Shown here piece after piece: positions 53,701 to 63,122 of a DNA stretch of 64,000 bases. The stretch's first letter is position 1. Each line of letters begins with the position of its first letter. Below the pieces are notes generated by a model that worked only from the letters and a program-made list of their open reading frames with translations, was not told where the DNA came from and searched no databases. The DNA comes from Nymphalis io (Eukaryota; Arthropoda; Insecta; Lepidoptera; Nymphalidae): the NCBI RefSeq assembly GCF_905147045.1, contig NC_065898.1, positions 7,750,001 through 7,814,000 of the forward strand, read 5' to 3'. A program made the position numbers and the translations under genes.

Positions 53701-56700
53701 TAAATAAAATAAATAAAAAACGATATTTATATTGTAATCATATTGTTTCACCTAAAAATAAATATCCTACATTTGTAATCGATACTAAAACATGTCGTTT
53801 TTTAATATGTAATTTATAATATATTTGTGGTTAAATTTAAAATATATATACATATAGCTTCATTTAATAATTTTAGTACATATTAACATATATAATTATA
53901 TACTTGTTTTAATAATGTTTATATAAATATTATATAAAATAAAATAGTTTATAACAATTTTTAAAAATATTAGATTATTATACACGTAGGTTGTTAATTT
54001 GTAAATATATCTGCCACAACTCATTAATCATGGCTTAATAGAATTAATATGGGATAAATTTTTATAATGTGATATTTATTTATTTATGTTATAATAATTA
54101 TTTATGTCGTCTGTAGGTTGTGACATTTATATTATATTATCTGTAATATGATTTACTGTATTTGTATTATTGTATCTAACAGTATTTTTTATCGATGTAG
54201 CCATTCGCAATTGTTCTCACTTGTGGTAGGGCCTTTAAGGTGATGCCATCTAAAAGTTTGGTTTTATAGTTTTTTTTTGTAATGTGATTGAGATTTAATT
54301 ACAAGCGCATTGTATTTACCATCTCAGATATCATATTAAGAAGTATTAATGTCAAAACAGAATTTTTAGTTATTGCTAATGACATGCAAGCATTAAAAGT
54401 ATATTACTAGATATAGATGAAAAAGAAATAGAAAAATAAATTACGCCGACTCGAATAATAATTATTCCAGTTCTCAGCGGGTTGACTGTGGAAGTGATTT
54501 TAACTATACTTCTAATAATGAGGTCTGTTTTCCATTTAACGAAGTTGTAAAAAGAGAACTACATTTAATGTAGTTGCTTTTTTAAAACTATTTATTTATT
54601 CAGAACATGAAGAAGTGAAATAATAAAAAAATTAAGTTAAATGCACTTCTAATTTTCACTTCACTTTACTGGTGGTAGGGCTTTGTGCAAGCTCGTCTGG
54701 GTAGGTACCACCCACTCATCAGATATTCTACCGCAAAACAGCAATACTTGATATTGTTGTGTTCCGGATTGAAGGGTGAGTGAGCCAGTGTAATTGCAGG
54801 CACAAGGGACATAAAATCTTGGTTCCCAGGGTTGGTGGCGCATTGGATATGTAAGCGATGGTTGACATTTCTTACAATGCCAATGTCTAAGAGCGTTGGT
54901 GACCACTTACCATCAGGTGGCCCATATGCTCGTCCGCCTTCCTATTCTATAAAAAAAAATATATATATATTACGAAATTACAGTCAATAAAAAGCTGTTT
55001 AAAAAAAAGTTAATTTAAAACAATAAAAAAAGAAATACTAAATTTAAATTAAAAAAAACTAAAGTACAAATAAATTCGTTTATAATATATAGGATGATAA
55101 TATTAATCATTTACAATGAAAGTGTAACGGATAGAAGAGTTATTCTATTATGAGCGATATCTCAAACATTGGCTTCTAACGGCAACTCATTATAAGTCAT
55201 GCTTGTAACGCGTATCATCTGCTTAATGATACACGTTTTCATAAGTCCGTTATTTTTTTTTTTATTGATAACAGCGATTCCTTTGTATTCGGTGAATATG
55301 AACCCTCGACACTAGGTTAGGACAGTCGACATAGTTATTAAAATAATGAAATTCAAATATTTAATATAAACATTATCGAACGCAACGTTTTCATAAACGT
55401 AGAAATAAATTGTGAATGGCCATATCGAATTGTTTTCAGATTTCAACATCGATCTAATATTAATAACATTTTTAATTTCATTTATCACATTTAACTTTAT
55501 ATATGTATGAAATTAACCAATTATTTAGCAAAAGAAATCTATGGAAGAAAACATGTTTTCATTTAACGGGTTTACTAAGTCGGGGAAGAATATTTACTAA
55601 AATCTTTATTTTTTATAAATGTGTTCTTGTATTGATTTTGCATTAATTTATGCTATTTTTTTCAATGGCTTCGTATTAATATAACAACGTATTGGTAGAA
55701 ATTGTTTCTATAACAAATTAATTGGGCGATGTAATGTATATTTGCAACGGCAATGGACAGTCAATGATAGCAGCTAGAGATTGCCGATTAAATATATTAA
55801 TAGTAAATTACACAAAGCAATATAATTTCTACTAAGGAAAAATGAACAAAGGCCATTTAAAGATACTCTGAATAGATTTTCCTGCTCAGAATGCATGACT
55901 AATTTTAATTCTAGACAAGTCGGCTGATTATAATTCTGAGAAATAAACCAAAATTTAATGAATATGTATAAATAAATCTTCAAATACTTTGGATATTTGT
56001 TATAATATAACAAAGGATTTTTTTCTGAATTATATTCTAGTATATAAAAATGTTATTTCTGGAGTTATATATATATTGTTATTTGATACGGCCCGTATTA
56101 TGACGTTGAACTAATATTACAACTATAAAAAAAGATCAGTGGGATTAGAACATTGCCATTGCAAATGTAATAAACTGAGAGGGGGCAGGTGTGGATGTGT
56201 GGGGGCACACTCGAGATCGCGCCGTGCTCGCACGTGGGGCACGTGTTCCGCAAGACCACGCCCTACTCCTTCCCTGGGGGCACGGGCAGGGTCGTCAACC
56301 ACAACAACGCTCGCCTCGCCGAAGTATGGCTTGACGACTGGAAGCATTTCTACTACAATATTAACCCAGGTCTTTAACGCTTCCGTGATTTCTGGATATG
56401 TGTGATATCAATTGCTGCAATTTTTCGGCTTAATATTGAATTAAATGCACAGCAAATTGATAACACACGTCTCTGTGATAACAAGTAAAGACTATTGTTT
56501 TTGCTATTTTATTATTATACACATAAAATATTATGAATTATTATTATTATATTTATCAGAACTTATTTATATATAAAAGTAGTCATAACCAGTAGTCTTT
56601 TAAATAATGTTTGCACGTATAAATATAATGGGAACATATTAAATTATTAATTCTAACAAAGATGTAACGCATTGTATATCAGTTGTCACAATGGAATTCA

Positions 56701-59211
56701 TTGCTATTGGGCTGAACAGCTTTATTTACTAATAACGTCGCTGCAATAACCAATCATTAAACCATTAATTAATGCTAATATCATACATTCATTTTATTTT
56801 AAAATAAAATTACATTAATCATTTATATTCATAAATTTAAAATTAAACTAAAATTGAAATATTTAATGAAATTCAATAATTTTGCTCTTGGCTCTGTTAT
56901 TTTTTTTAATTAAAAATAATAAATTCATTATATAAGTTTATTTTATTTTAATAGTTAAATTAAAATCAATACAAATGATGATATAATATATGAAAAAAAA
57001 ATAACATGACTATAAAATGTACAGTTTTATGCATCGAATATTAATTATGTTTTTGCCAATCAGGCGCACTAAACGTGCCAGTCGGTGATGTAACCGAGCG
57101 CAGAGCATTGCGCGAACGTCTCAAGTGCAAGAGCTTCAGATGGTACCTTGAAAACATTTATCCCGAGAGTCAGATGCCACTCGACTATTACTACCTGGGA
57201 GAAGTAAGTTTTACTCTTTCATCCTTAGTTTTATCATTGATTACAACTTCTATACTACGAGCATGTGCGGTGCGGTGCAGATATTATATATCATAATACA
57301 TAGCTAACTCTGAATAAATATGTCTAAAATATAAAGTTACAAAAACATTTAATAAAACAGCTTTATTTAGCATCCAATTTGTGCGCAAAAATTGTGAGCA
57401 AAATGTCATTTCCAAAGCTTCGATGGAACTGGTTTTACACCCGGTAACAAGATTTGACCTTCACATGACATCCATGACCTATGACAGCTATGAAAATAGA
57501 TAAATAAGGTCGATAAAATGTTTGTTAAAGCTATTTATTTATACATACTAAATTATCTATTTTATTTGGGATTGACATCGAAACTTTAAAAAAAAAAACT
57601 ACATTTCAGATTCGTAATGCAGAAACGTCTAACTGTCTCGATACTCTTGGTGGTAAAGCTGGACAGCCCCTGGGTATGGGATACTGCCACGGAATGGGTG
57701 GCAACCAGGTTAGTTCTAATAATATTTCGTAAATATATGTACCGTCTTGTACAATTCTACAAATTTATAACGGATATGATACGTTACCGATTATATTCAG
57801 ATCCATCTTCGATCGAACCGAAACTAGATCGTTGTGTTATTAGAATAGGAACATTGTTAAACGGCACCGATTGCGTTTCGATTCGATTGCGGTAAAGTGG
57901 CAATTTATTGGTAGAATTTGCTCCCAAGAAAGTTTACAGGTGTTAAAATTGATCGTTGAAACTATCAAAGTTGACACGAACGACAACAAGCGAATAAAGC
58001 TGCATTATTTAATTCAAAACGTAATCATCCGCACTCACCTCACTATGGGCTTGAATGTTTAATAATAATGTGTTTTAAATGAGTTCATTTTTTTTACGGT
58101 TTTCGGTATAGTTATTCTTTAGGGGCAAAGCAAATCGTTAGCCTGATTTTTATCTATTCAATTTTTTCTTACTAGATTTTCACTTAGTCTTACTGGTAGG
58201 ACTTTGTGCAGGCCCCTCTGGGGGGCTATCATCAGATATTTTACCTCTTAGCAGCAATATTTAGTATTGTTGCGTTCCGGTTTGAAGGGTGGGTAACATC
58301 TCGGTTCCCAAGGTTGGTGGCGCATTGGCGAGGTAAGGAATGGTTATTACTTCTAACCTCGCCAATGTCTATGGGCGGTGGTAACCACTTACCATCAGGT
58401 GAGCCATTTGCTCGTCCGCCTGCCTATAACATAAAAAAAAGATTGTTTTTAATTTTTAGTTTTGATTATGGAGGAAATAAGCATGTTTAGTTGTTGTTTT
58501 CGTTTTGTATCACTGAGTGTATTTAAAAGTAATGAATGTCGTTTTCTTGGTGAATATAAATTACTGTAGGTAGTAAGTATTTTAAAATGTTATTTGTTGC
58601 AGGTATTCGCGTACACGAAGCGCAAACAGATAATGTCGGACGACAACTGCCTGGACGCGGCGCACCCGCGCGGACCGATCAAGCTCATCCGCTGTCACGG
58701 CATGCGCGGCAACCAGGAGTGGACCTACGACACCAAGGTACGACACACGACACGACATTTTAATTTACAACATTTTTTATTTTACTTTTAATCTTTGAAC
58801 TAGTAAAACTAATAAATTATATCCTCTCGAACTCCGTGCGTGAGATAAAAATTGCGATATTATACGAAAAAATTGGAGATAGAATCGTAAAGTTGGTGCG
58901 GAGTGGTGCGTGATTGCGCATTTGTTATTTAATTTACAACTCAAGTTTAAAAAGTTTAATCTGAATTTTATTTAAGGGGAGCATTTGAAATATTTTATGT
59001 CGCCCTCGACTGGCGCGCGAGTTTCCTTAATGGCGTCGGGCTGTTCCAGACGCGCACCATAAAGCACACGAACACGGGCATGTGCCTCGACAAGCCGGAG
59101 TCGACGGACGTGTGGAAGCCGCTGCTGCGCGCGTGCGACCGCTCGCGCGGCCAGCAGTGGCTCATGCAGGTCGACTTCAAGTGGCAGGCGCGCCGCCAGC
59201 ACGGCAGCTAG
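32773..59211 (+). CDS. Pgant5: Polypeptide N-acetylgalactosaminyltransferase 5 (GALNT1/13 type), with two alternative catalytic exons
   Basis: Golgi type II enzyme that starts mucin-type O-glycosylation by moving GalNAc from UDP-GalNAc to Ser/Thr. Exons: 32773-32937, 33110-33320, 33941-34070, 38432-38598, 38901-39065, 39892-40045, 52139-52316, then either 52607-52787 (8a) or 56189-56369 (8b), 57064-57203, 57610-57708, 58603-58737, 59050-59211. All phases agree; 628 aa with either exon. Residues ~13-32 form the membrane anchor, followed by an acidic stem. The catalytic domain has FHNEAW, VDDASE, D273-A-H275 (metal-binding DxH), WGGENLE (380-386) and GHVFR with H408. The C-terminal ricin-type lectin domain (about 498-620) has GNQVF, GNQEW and GQQW repeats. 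N-terminal TCRIILLTSLVW and overall length match Drosophila Pgant5 (630 aa, recalled). Introns contain the RTE element and many SINEs. Confidence 0.95.
35038..38174 (+). mobile_element. Full-length RTE-clade non-LTR retrotransposon
   Basis: About 3.1 kb. A GC-rich 5' leader (from 'tcccccaatctcatcccgtg') is followed by a single long ORF (35200-38163). The 3' end is a short (TTGA)n tail rather than poly(A), typical of RTE elements. Composition is sharply GC-richer than the flanking intron. It is flanked by a possible 7-bp direct repeat AATAATT (35024-35030 and 38175-38181). Truncated relatives lie at 331-425 and 13648-13712. The ORF has no stops or frameshifts, so the insertion is young. Confidence 0.92.
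35200..38163 (+). CDS. RTE endonuclease-reverse transcriptase, 987 aa
   Basis: Copies the LINE by target-primed reverse transcription. The N-terminal ~50 residues are basic and Pro/Gly-rich. An apurinic-type endonuclease (about 50-300) follows: ATYNGRS, LGLSEVR (catalytic Glu), VVMGDFNAKVG, NEIDFI and the terminal SDHRLV triad. The reverse transcriptase (about 480-780) has NYRPISLLSHVYKLFSR, QAGFRSGYSTVDH, FVDYEKAFDS, GVRQGDVISPKLF, the catalytic FADD, and YTYLGQII. The C-terminal region has TYGAETWTLT, WQWAGHVCRR and GRPPARWTDDL. This layout matches RTE-type proteins of Lepidoptera such as those described from Heliconius. All key residues are present, so it may be active or very recently so. 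Confidence 0.94.
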   Translation: MADAPKKRPPVTGKPARPDQGSGRGIGRAGGAKNHRFTAGYRIKRLKMATYNGRSMRLDHHLAELEVELSHINWHILGLSEVRRQGEDTITLESGNLLYFREGNNLSQGGVGFLVKKDLISSIVEISSVSNRVAYLVLKLSDRYSLKVVQVYAPTSTYSDDVVEAMYEDIAKALNDTSRAHYNVVMGDFNAKVGVQDSGESKVGPYGLGCRNHRGQMLVNFLEAQGLFLMNSFFQKKPQRRWTWRSPDNVTRNEIDFIISNKRHIFRDVSVINRFNTGSDHRLVRGTLNINLKAERSRMMRSTHRPTMLQAAQGSEKFQMELQNQFTALETISSIDERTDTLVKILQNTSRKCFPPQRRDNAPKLSAETLELMRKRRELPSFLSDKALNRTIKTLTRRDLRRSNTRAIKAAIEQNRGSKVFARKFGRPRLTKLKTENGGVVTSRPEIIGEVERFYGQLFSSRSDKPMGISIDDQRAPLMRHYSEELPVVDQGEIRAALEQLKNNKSPGDDGITTELLKAGGTPVLKELASLFNSVIQHGKTPETWSGSEVVLFFKKGDKTLLKNYRPISLLSHVYKLFSRVVTNRLARRLDEFQPPEQAGFRSGYSTVDHIHTVRQIVQKTEEYNQPLCMAFVDYEKAFDSIETWAVLDSLQRCHIDWRYIEVLRCLYNAATMTVHIQDCKTKAIQLRRGVRQGDVISPKLFTNALEDVFKTLDWTRYGVNVNGEYISHLRFADDIVIIAESLEQLTEMLRSLGESSRCVGLGMNLDKTKVMFNRHVVPGPIYVEGKPLEVVSEYTYLGQIIQVGRNNFEKEADRRIRLGWAAFGNLRQVLKSSIPQCLKTKVFNQCVLPAMTYGAETWTLTAGLVHKFKVAQRAMERAMLGVSLKDKIRNEIIQKRTGVTDIACKISRLKWQWAGHVCRRTDGRWSRRVLEWRPRIGKRSVGRPPARWTDDLKKVAGTNWMRKAEDRELWRTLGEAYVQQWTTIGC
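38640..38822 (-). mobile_element. Family A SINE-like repeat, old copy
   Basis: Reverse complement of family A: 'aacaccgcccatagacattt', then 'gaactcagattt' and 'gtggtacc...gagcttgcacaagg'. It lies in the Pgant5 intron between 38598 and 38901. Confidence 0.65.
39520..39650 (-). mobile_element. Degenerate family C SINE containing a perfect palindrome
   Basis: 'aacagagaaacc', 'ccggaatacaaactcgg' and 'aactagaacaatgagac' follow the order of the family C 3' half (51860-51978), with many changes. A 24-bp perfect palindrome sits at 39551-39574. Intron of Pgant5. Confidence 0.45.
40292..40588 (+). mobile_element. Family A SINE-like repeat, young copy
   Basis: About 297 nt from 'ctggtggtagggctttgtgc' to 'ctcgtccgccttcc...' plus an A-run of 15. 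Nearly identical to 54666-54960. The antisense frame of 80-odd codons here appears in other copies too and is not a real gene. Confidence 0.85.
41217..41523 (-). mobile_element. tRNA-headed SINE, family B, full length
   Basis: Read on the minus strand it starts with a tRNA-like head: TGGCCCAGTGG (A-box, 41503-41513) and GGGTTCAAACC (B-box, 41461-41471). The body contains the reverse complement of 'cccactgctgggctaaaggc', and a short repeat tail (rc of 'gtaaccgtaac') closes it. A and B boxes form an internal RNA polymerase III promoter. Confidence 0.85.
42006..42296 (+). mobile_element. Family A SINE-like repeat, young copy
   Basis: Colinear with 40292-40588 over its full length with few differences, ending in an A-rich tail. 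Inside Pgant5 intron 6. Confidence 0.85.
42755..42935 (-). mobile_element. Family C SINE, diverged partial copy
   Basis: 'aaggagatattaaagtgcac', 'ggaaagagttcag' and 'ccaacggctttcg' match the 5'-left half of 51615-51978. The tRNA head is gone. Confidence 0.6.
43163..43376 (-). mobile_element. Family A SINE-like repeat, partial copy
   Basis: Begins with a T-run (the tail) and continues 'aataggccaccagatgatg', 'ccaaccttgggaactaag' and 'ctcgctcacccttcaaaccg'. The head is missing after 43376. Confidence 0.7.
44228..44392 (-). mobile_element. Family B SINE, head half only
   Basis: 'cacatgcaggtttcctcacg' through 'ccactgggccgtctcggctc' matches 41360-41523 almost exactly; the tail half is absent. Both pol III boxes remain. 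Confidence 0.8.
45220..45400. repeat. Possible dispersed repeat
   Basis: A GC-richer patch, 'ctctgggcccagggcccgtt', within AT-rich intron, with 'cccagggcctcc' again at about 45381. It resembles 'gggccctgggc' repeats of insect genomes, but there is no second copy in this window. Confidence 0.25.
46625..46870 (-). mobile_element. Family B SINE, degenerate body
   Basis: 'ggagcctattccaccacgct' and 'cagaatttcagtgaaattag' match family B. The tRNA head is replaced at about 46870 by unrelated DNA and then a family C copy. Confidence 0.65.
46900..47075 (-). mobile_element. Family C SINE, head replaced by AT repeat
   Basis: 'acggcaatccgacacgacc' to 'tttttattggcccgacaggg' is very close to 51745-51910. 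The tRNA-like head is lost, and an (AT)-rich run follows (47085-47130). Together with the family B piece it creates a meaningless 166-codon open frame. Confidence 0.75.
47085..47130. repeat. AT-rich microsatellite
   Basis: Runs of 'atatata' punctuated by 'ca' and 'tt', directly abutting the truncated family C SINE. Confidence 0.6.
47440..47745 (-). mobile_element. Family A SINE-like repeat
   Basis: Reverse complement of 40292-40588, from a T-run ('tttttattttt...') through 'aacgcccatagacattggca' to 'ccagacgagcttgcacaaag'. Slightly diverged. Confidence 0.8.
48675..48974 (-). mobile_element. tRNA-headed SINE, family B
   Basis: 'agagcctgttaatgtttcac' to 'accactaggccatctcggct'. It contains both pol III boxes in the head (48920-48970, minus sense) with moderate divergence. 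Confidence 0.8.
50645..50918 (-). mobile_element. tRNA-headed SINE, family D, full length
   Basis: On the minus strand: head GGACGAGCCGTTTGGCGTGG (A-box TGGCGTGGTTGG) and GTGGGTTCGATTCCCACC (B-box). The body follows, and the tail rc of 'aataataatatcctgggaca' gives a short ATT-type terminal repeat. Only copy in the window. This layout is typical of lepidopteran tRNA SINEs. Confidence 0.75.
50985..51120 (-). mobile_element. Family B SINE, very degenerate
   Basis: 'cacgtttccttgcgatgttt', 'gagcacgaga' and 'gattaagattcatg' followed by 'cccatctcgg' keep the order of the family B head half. Confidence 0.45.
51615..51978 (-). mobile_element. tRNA-headed SINE, family C, best copy
   Basis: About 360 nt. 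The minus-strand head has TGGTCTAGTGGCT (A-box, 51954-51966) and GGTTCGATTCCC (B-box, 51912-51923). The body runs through 'cccaataactttttattggc' and 'acacggccggaaagagttca' to 'ccgatttcggccacggcggc'. It sits 160 bp before Pgant5 exon 7, and its open frames are not genes. Confidence 0.82.
52607..52787 (+). other. Pgant5: Pgant5 alternative exon 8a
   Basis: 181 nt, enters in phase 0 and leaves in phase 1. Encodes VWQCGGRLEIVPCSHVGH, then VFRDKSPYSFPGG and a segment ending MDEWGEFYYAMNP. Recalled Drosophila Pgant5 has the same RDKSPY loop, so this is the insect-typical version. The acceptor 'ggggttaag/GTGTGG' has almost no pyrimidine tract. The donor is CCCAG/gttcga. Confidence 0.9.
52788..56188 (+). 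other. Pgant5: Intron between the alternative exons 8a and 8b
   Basis: 3.4 kb, very AT-rich, with one young family A repeat at 54666-54960. It must be spliced as part of a longer intron in either isoform. No further exon copy is seen. Confidence 0.7.
54666..54960 (+). mobile_element. Family A SINE-like repeat, young copy
   Basis: Almost identical to 40292-40588, ending in an A-run followed by (AT)n. Lies between the two alternative Pgant5 exons. Confidence 0.85.
56189..56369 (+). other. Pgant5: Pgant5 alternative exon 8b
   Basis: 181 nt with the same phases as 8a. Encodes VWMCGGTLEIAPCSHVGH, then VFRKTTPYSFPGGTG, then ARLAEVWLDDWKHFYYNINP. 42 of 60 residues are identical to 8a. The loop (RKTTPY...GGTG) looks closer to vertebrate GALNT1 than to Drosophila Pgant5, judging from memory. 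Acceptor 'agggggcag/GTGTGG', donor CCCAG/gtcttt. No stop or frameshift, so it is not a decayed duplicate. Confidence 0.88.
58191..58440 (+). mobile_element. Family A SINE-like repeat with internal deletions
   Basis: 'actggtaggactttgtgcag', 'ttgaagggtgggtaacatct' and 'ccaaggttggtggcgcattg' to an A-run. Shorter than the other copies by loss of two inner blocks. In the Pgant5 intron before exon 11. Confidence 0.75.
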
Positions 59212-60700
59212 TGCGTCGCAGGTAGCACCGCCCTTGTGCTTACACGTGGAGCGAGCGTACACGGGAAACAGACCTACTCATATGACATTATAAATAAGCG
59301 GTTCGACTTAGTACATATAACGCATCGACGGCTTCTCGAGCACATAATTTAAGCACGTTGATGACGTCACAAAATGAGAGCCAGTCGTGTCGTATCTTGT
59401 ACATTTTAATTATTTTATGATTACTTTCGAATAAAGTTTAATTTTCGAAAAAATTATGAATTTCGAATAAAGTAAGTTTGAATTTATAATAACTTTTAGA
59501 ATATTGACTTATTATTTAACTTACGAGGTGTCCCAAAGACAATGTTATGGTAAATTTTCCGATATTGTAGAATACTTTATATTCCGGAAACATATTTGTT
59601 TCCAAAGTACGACTTTCTCATACTATTTTTATAATGTGTAAATGTTTAATATTTATAATAATGTAATGTAATGTATACAATAATTACAAACTAATATATT
59701 TTACAATCTGTAATCTGATAAAGTATATAACACTTTCTTTAATAGTTAATTTCAAATAATTGAAGATAATTTTTGATGCACATAAAATAGTTTAATAAAT
59801 ATTTTTCTCATTTTCAGGTTCGACAACGATAGACCATAACAGTCTTCCCCCGTCGTTAGATAAAATATTTACTTCCTTATTCCTATATCTGAAATTTTAT
59901 ATGTACTAGATTGTATCGACACGTGGTCCTGTGAATCGTTGACAATACATGCGCTGTAGTTTTTTATCTAAATGTTGCTCAAATTTAGGATCGTGTCTGA
60001 TGTGTTGTAGAGTGAGTTTTGTTTTGCTAATCGATGTTTACTAGTTATAAGTTGATGACCATTTATAAAATTATATAGTCGTTTAACCATTTCTTCTCAA
60101 GGTACTGGTACGTTTTCATTTCTGTACTGGTTTCGTAGATGTAACCTCGTATGAGATTATATTCGTAATTAAGGTGAAACGCAAGCTTCGATCGAGAGTC
60201 ACAAATATTTTTGAGTATTTTTAAATTCTGATAGCGTCTTTTAAGACATTTTAATATTGTTGAATATACAATGAACTGAAACGTACGTTGTTAATATCAT
60301 CTATGATATATTTTTAATCACTGACGTCGCTACCTATATAAATGTTGTTTAGGGAGTGATTAAAACAAGGCTGTCTTCTTCTTTCGAATGTCAAATCAAT
60401 GATGACGGAAAGAGAGAAATCGATGTTTAACTATACACCCTCCGAACAACGTTTATAAGTAAGAACGTATAACCTCACCAAGTTATTCGTTTTGATATGA
60501 TATTGGTTGTATGAAAGCAATACTCTGTGACCGTGATTCGATGAAAAAAATGAGATTTTAATATATTTTCGTGTGTTCAAATTTGATTTCGTAAATGTTC
60601 TATATTTTTAAAAATAATGTGTGTTCTTTAATAAACCGCAAATACAACCGGACGGAGCGTTAATGGATATTATTTCGAGAGTATATTTTTGTTGACTCAA
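59212..60700 (+). other. Pgant5: Probable Pgant5 3' UTR
   Basis: Follows the stop at 59209-59211. AATAAA occurs at 59430-59435 and again near 59465, and further signals occur later (for example near 60630). A possible 3' UTR intron runs from 59222 (CAG/gtagca) to 59817 (ttttcag/GTT). Which end is used cannot be decided from the sequence. Confidence 0.45.
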
Positions 60701-63122
60701 TATTTAATTAGGAAATCCCACTAGTATAAATATGTTGACTAACGGTGCTCGATTTTAGCACTAAATGAATGTATAATAATATATAGTTTTCCACTGAAAC
60801 TTCGGCAAACGGCAGACGCCATATTGCCTAACTGCCTGTTCATTTGCCACGAATATTCTTTGAGTTATAACATACATATTATTATATAAGTTTTAGCTCT
60901 AAATATATTTTATTTTAATTTTTCTGCAAAAAAAAACCTTTAACATTTTGAAATCACGTATTTTCTTCTAAAGTTAAATTATCTTTACTATAAATAAAAA
61001 CACTTGTATTTTTATTAATAGTTGTTATAATCCTGTCTTTGTTGCCACTTTAAAAAAAATACGACGATAATTATTATTAAGAGAGCTCTAATGACGATAG
61101 CTTATTCCATGAATGTATTCACAGAGTGTATATTCAATTTGCACATAGTTTGAAAGTGAAGATAAATTTAGATAAAATTTTTTAATGAAAATTATTGTTA
61201 AATCTGCGGTGATACAGATAATAAATATACATAGACCGACTTATTACATAGTTTATTCATAGCTTTAATAGACCTCCTTCCTTAGTCTTCATGCAAATAC
61301 TGTAGTTTTAACAATAATTTATACTTCGTCAGTTGCCTTAAATTTAATGTTGTCTCAAATTCGTGTCATTTTAATGTAATCGATAAGAACCAAGTAATTG
61401 ATAATGTTTTAGTGCATATCGTCTGTAGAATAGTTAATATTCTTTTGTACGACGAAATTTGATATTTCAAAATTTTAATTATAATTAAACAAATCCATAC
61501 AACGAAGTATGTTTGTATGTTTTTAAAGAATAAATCTACCGTTGAGGTTATTTTTGAATAACCTTTCATACTTGAAATAATTTAAAGCTCATTTTTAAAT
61601 GAATAGTTTTATAACTATTTCAATTTTATGTACTTTATTATTATTCTTCTAGATGGAAAATGAAAACATTTGTAACATGTAGGTTAGACATTTTAACAGG
61701 TAAAATTATTAATTTTTATTTTATACATTTCACTTGATATTATGACTTGATTTTACTTGACCTGATTTTATAAACTTATGATTATATTTGTATTAAGTAT
61801 TGTAAACCTCAGTGATGCTTTACTTTTAAAACGGTTTATTCATGAAGTTATGGACATTTATTAACTACTGTCCTCTTAATGAGTTATTTATGTTGAAGAT
61901 TTGTAATTTCAAGTTGGTGATTTTATTTTAATTCAAAATTTAAATGTTTATTTATTTTGATATTATGTAATATTTCTATCATATCAATTAATATTTTAAG
62001 AGATTATTATATAAAATATAATTTATTATTAACTAGACGAATTGGCATGTTCAACACATCACAAACAATTTTATAAAAAAAACCGTAATTAATTTATTAT
62101 CTATGCAGCTCTTGTTACACGTAAAAAATATAATTCATAATATTGTCATAAATAACATTTGCAAGAAGTAATTCGCAAAGAGTATTTATTATTATTGTAA
62201 ATAATTTGTTATATAAAGATTCGTCCAGTCGATATTTGTATCGTTAAAGCATTTATTTGATAAGAACAGAATCTCGCAAACGTTATTTTATTCGATTTTT
62301 ATAAGTGCCAAATTCAGAAATTTTACTTTTGTTACGCAATCGTCATTCCAATAAACAGATATAAAGAAAATTACTTATAAACTGAAAATAAATATTATGA
62401 CTGATAAATTGGATAACTTTATTTCTATATCCTATCCTATATTTTACTTGTATGTGTGGGCCAAATTTTTGTTCACTTTGTGCTTGGTGACAAATCAATC
62501 TACCGTGTTCCGATAGAAAGAGTAAAAATAAGCTAAACTTAGATTTATCTCATATTCATGCGATTTGCTAAAAGTTTTTCTATATTATGCAATTTATGCC
62601 CTACAAACAATTCTTGTTAATTATTATCTTTATTTATAACAACACATTTCAAAATTATTTGAGTAGGCTCGCACAAGAGATTTTGAAATATTTTAAATAT
62701 TTTAAAATACAGGATTAAATCCAATTTAAGCTACTAATTTGGCATATAGTTTCTAACAAGAAAAACCGACAAGAATCTTGTAGTTATCAAATGAAATTTC
62801 ATACTTATCTATTTCCTATATGGAAATTAACATATACGAATTCCATTTCTTTTATAAACTGAACAATCGTCTGAAAATCTACCAAAGGACGGCCGAAAGA
62901 CACTCAACTACTGCATCTGCGATCATTAAAATAGAAAACGGAAGAATCTCGACTTAATTATCGTTATTCATATTAGATACACCGCCAGACAGGCGACAGA
63001 GGCATGCGCACAGACAAAAGGAGCCTGATAATATATGTTGCTTGAAATATTAATGTAGGTAATGTAAACGTGCCAGTTTGTGCGTGAGCTTCAAATTTAT
63101 TTAAACTCTTCAGTATCATTTG
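60700..63122. other. AT-rich intergenic DNA, nothing recognised
   Basis: No ORF with protein-like features, no repeat shared with the rest of the window, and no tRNA seen. May still include distal Pgant5 3' UTR. Confidence 0.5.

Noticed and set aside
56189..56369. Exon 8b as a pseudogenic exon duplication
   Set aside because: It keeps length, phase, both splice dinucleotides, the metal-binding His and loop residues, with conservative changes only.
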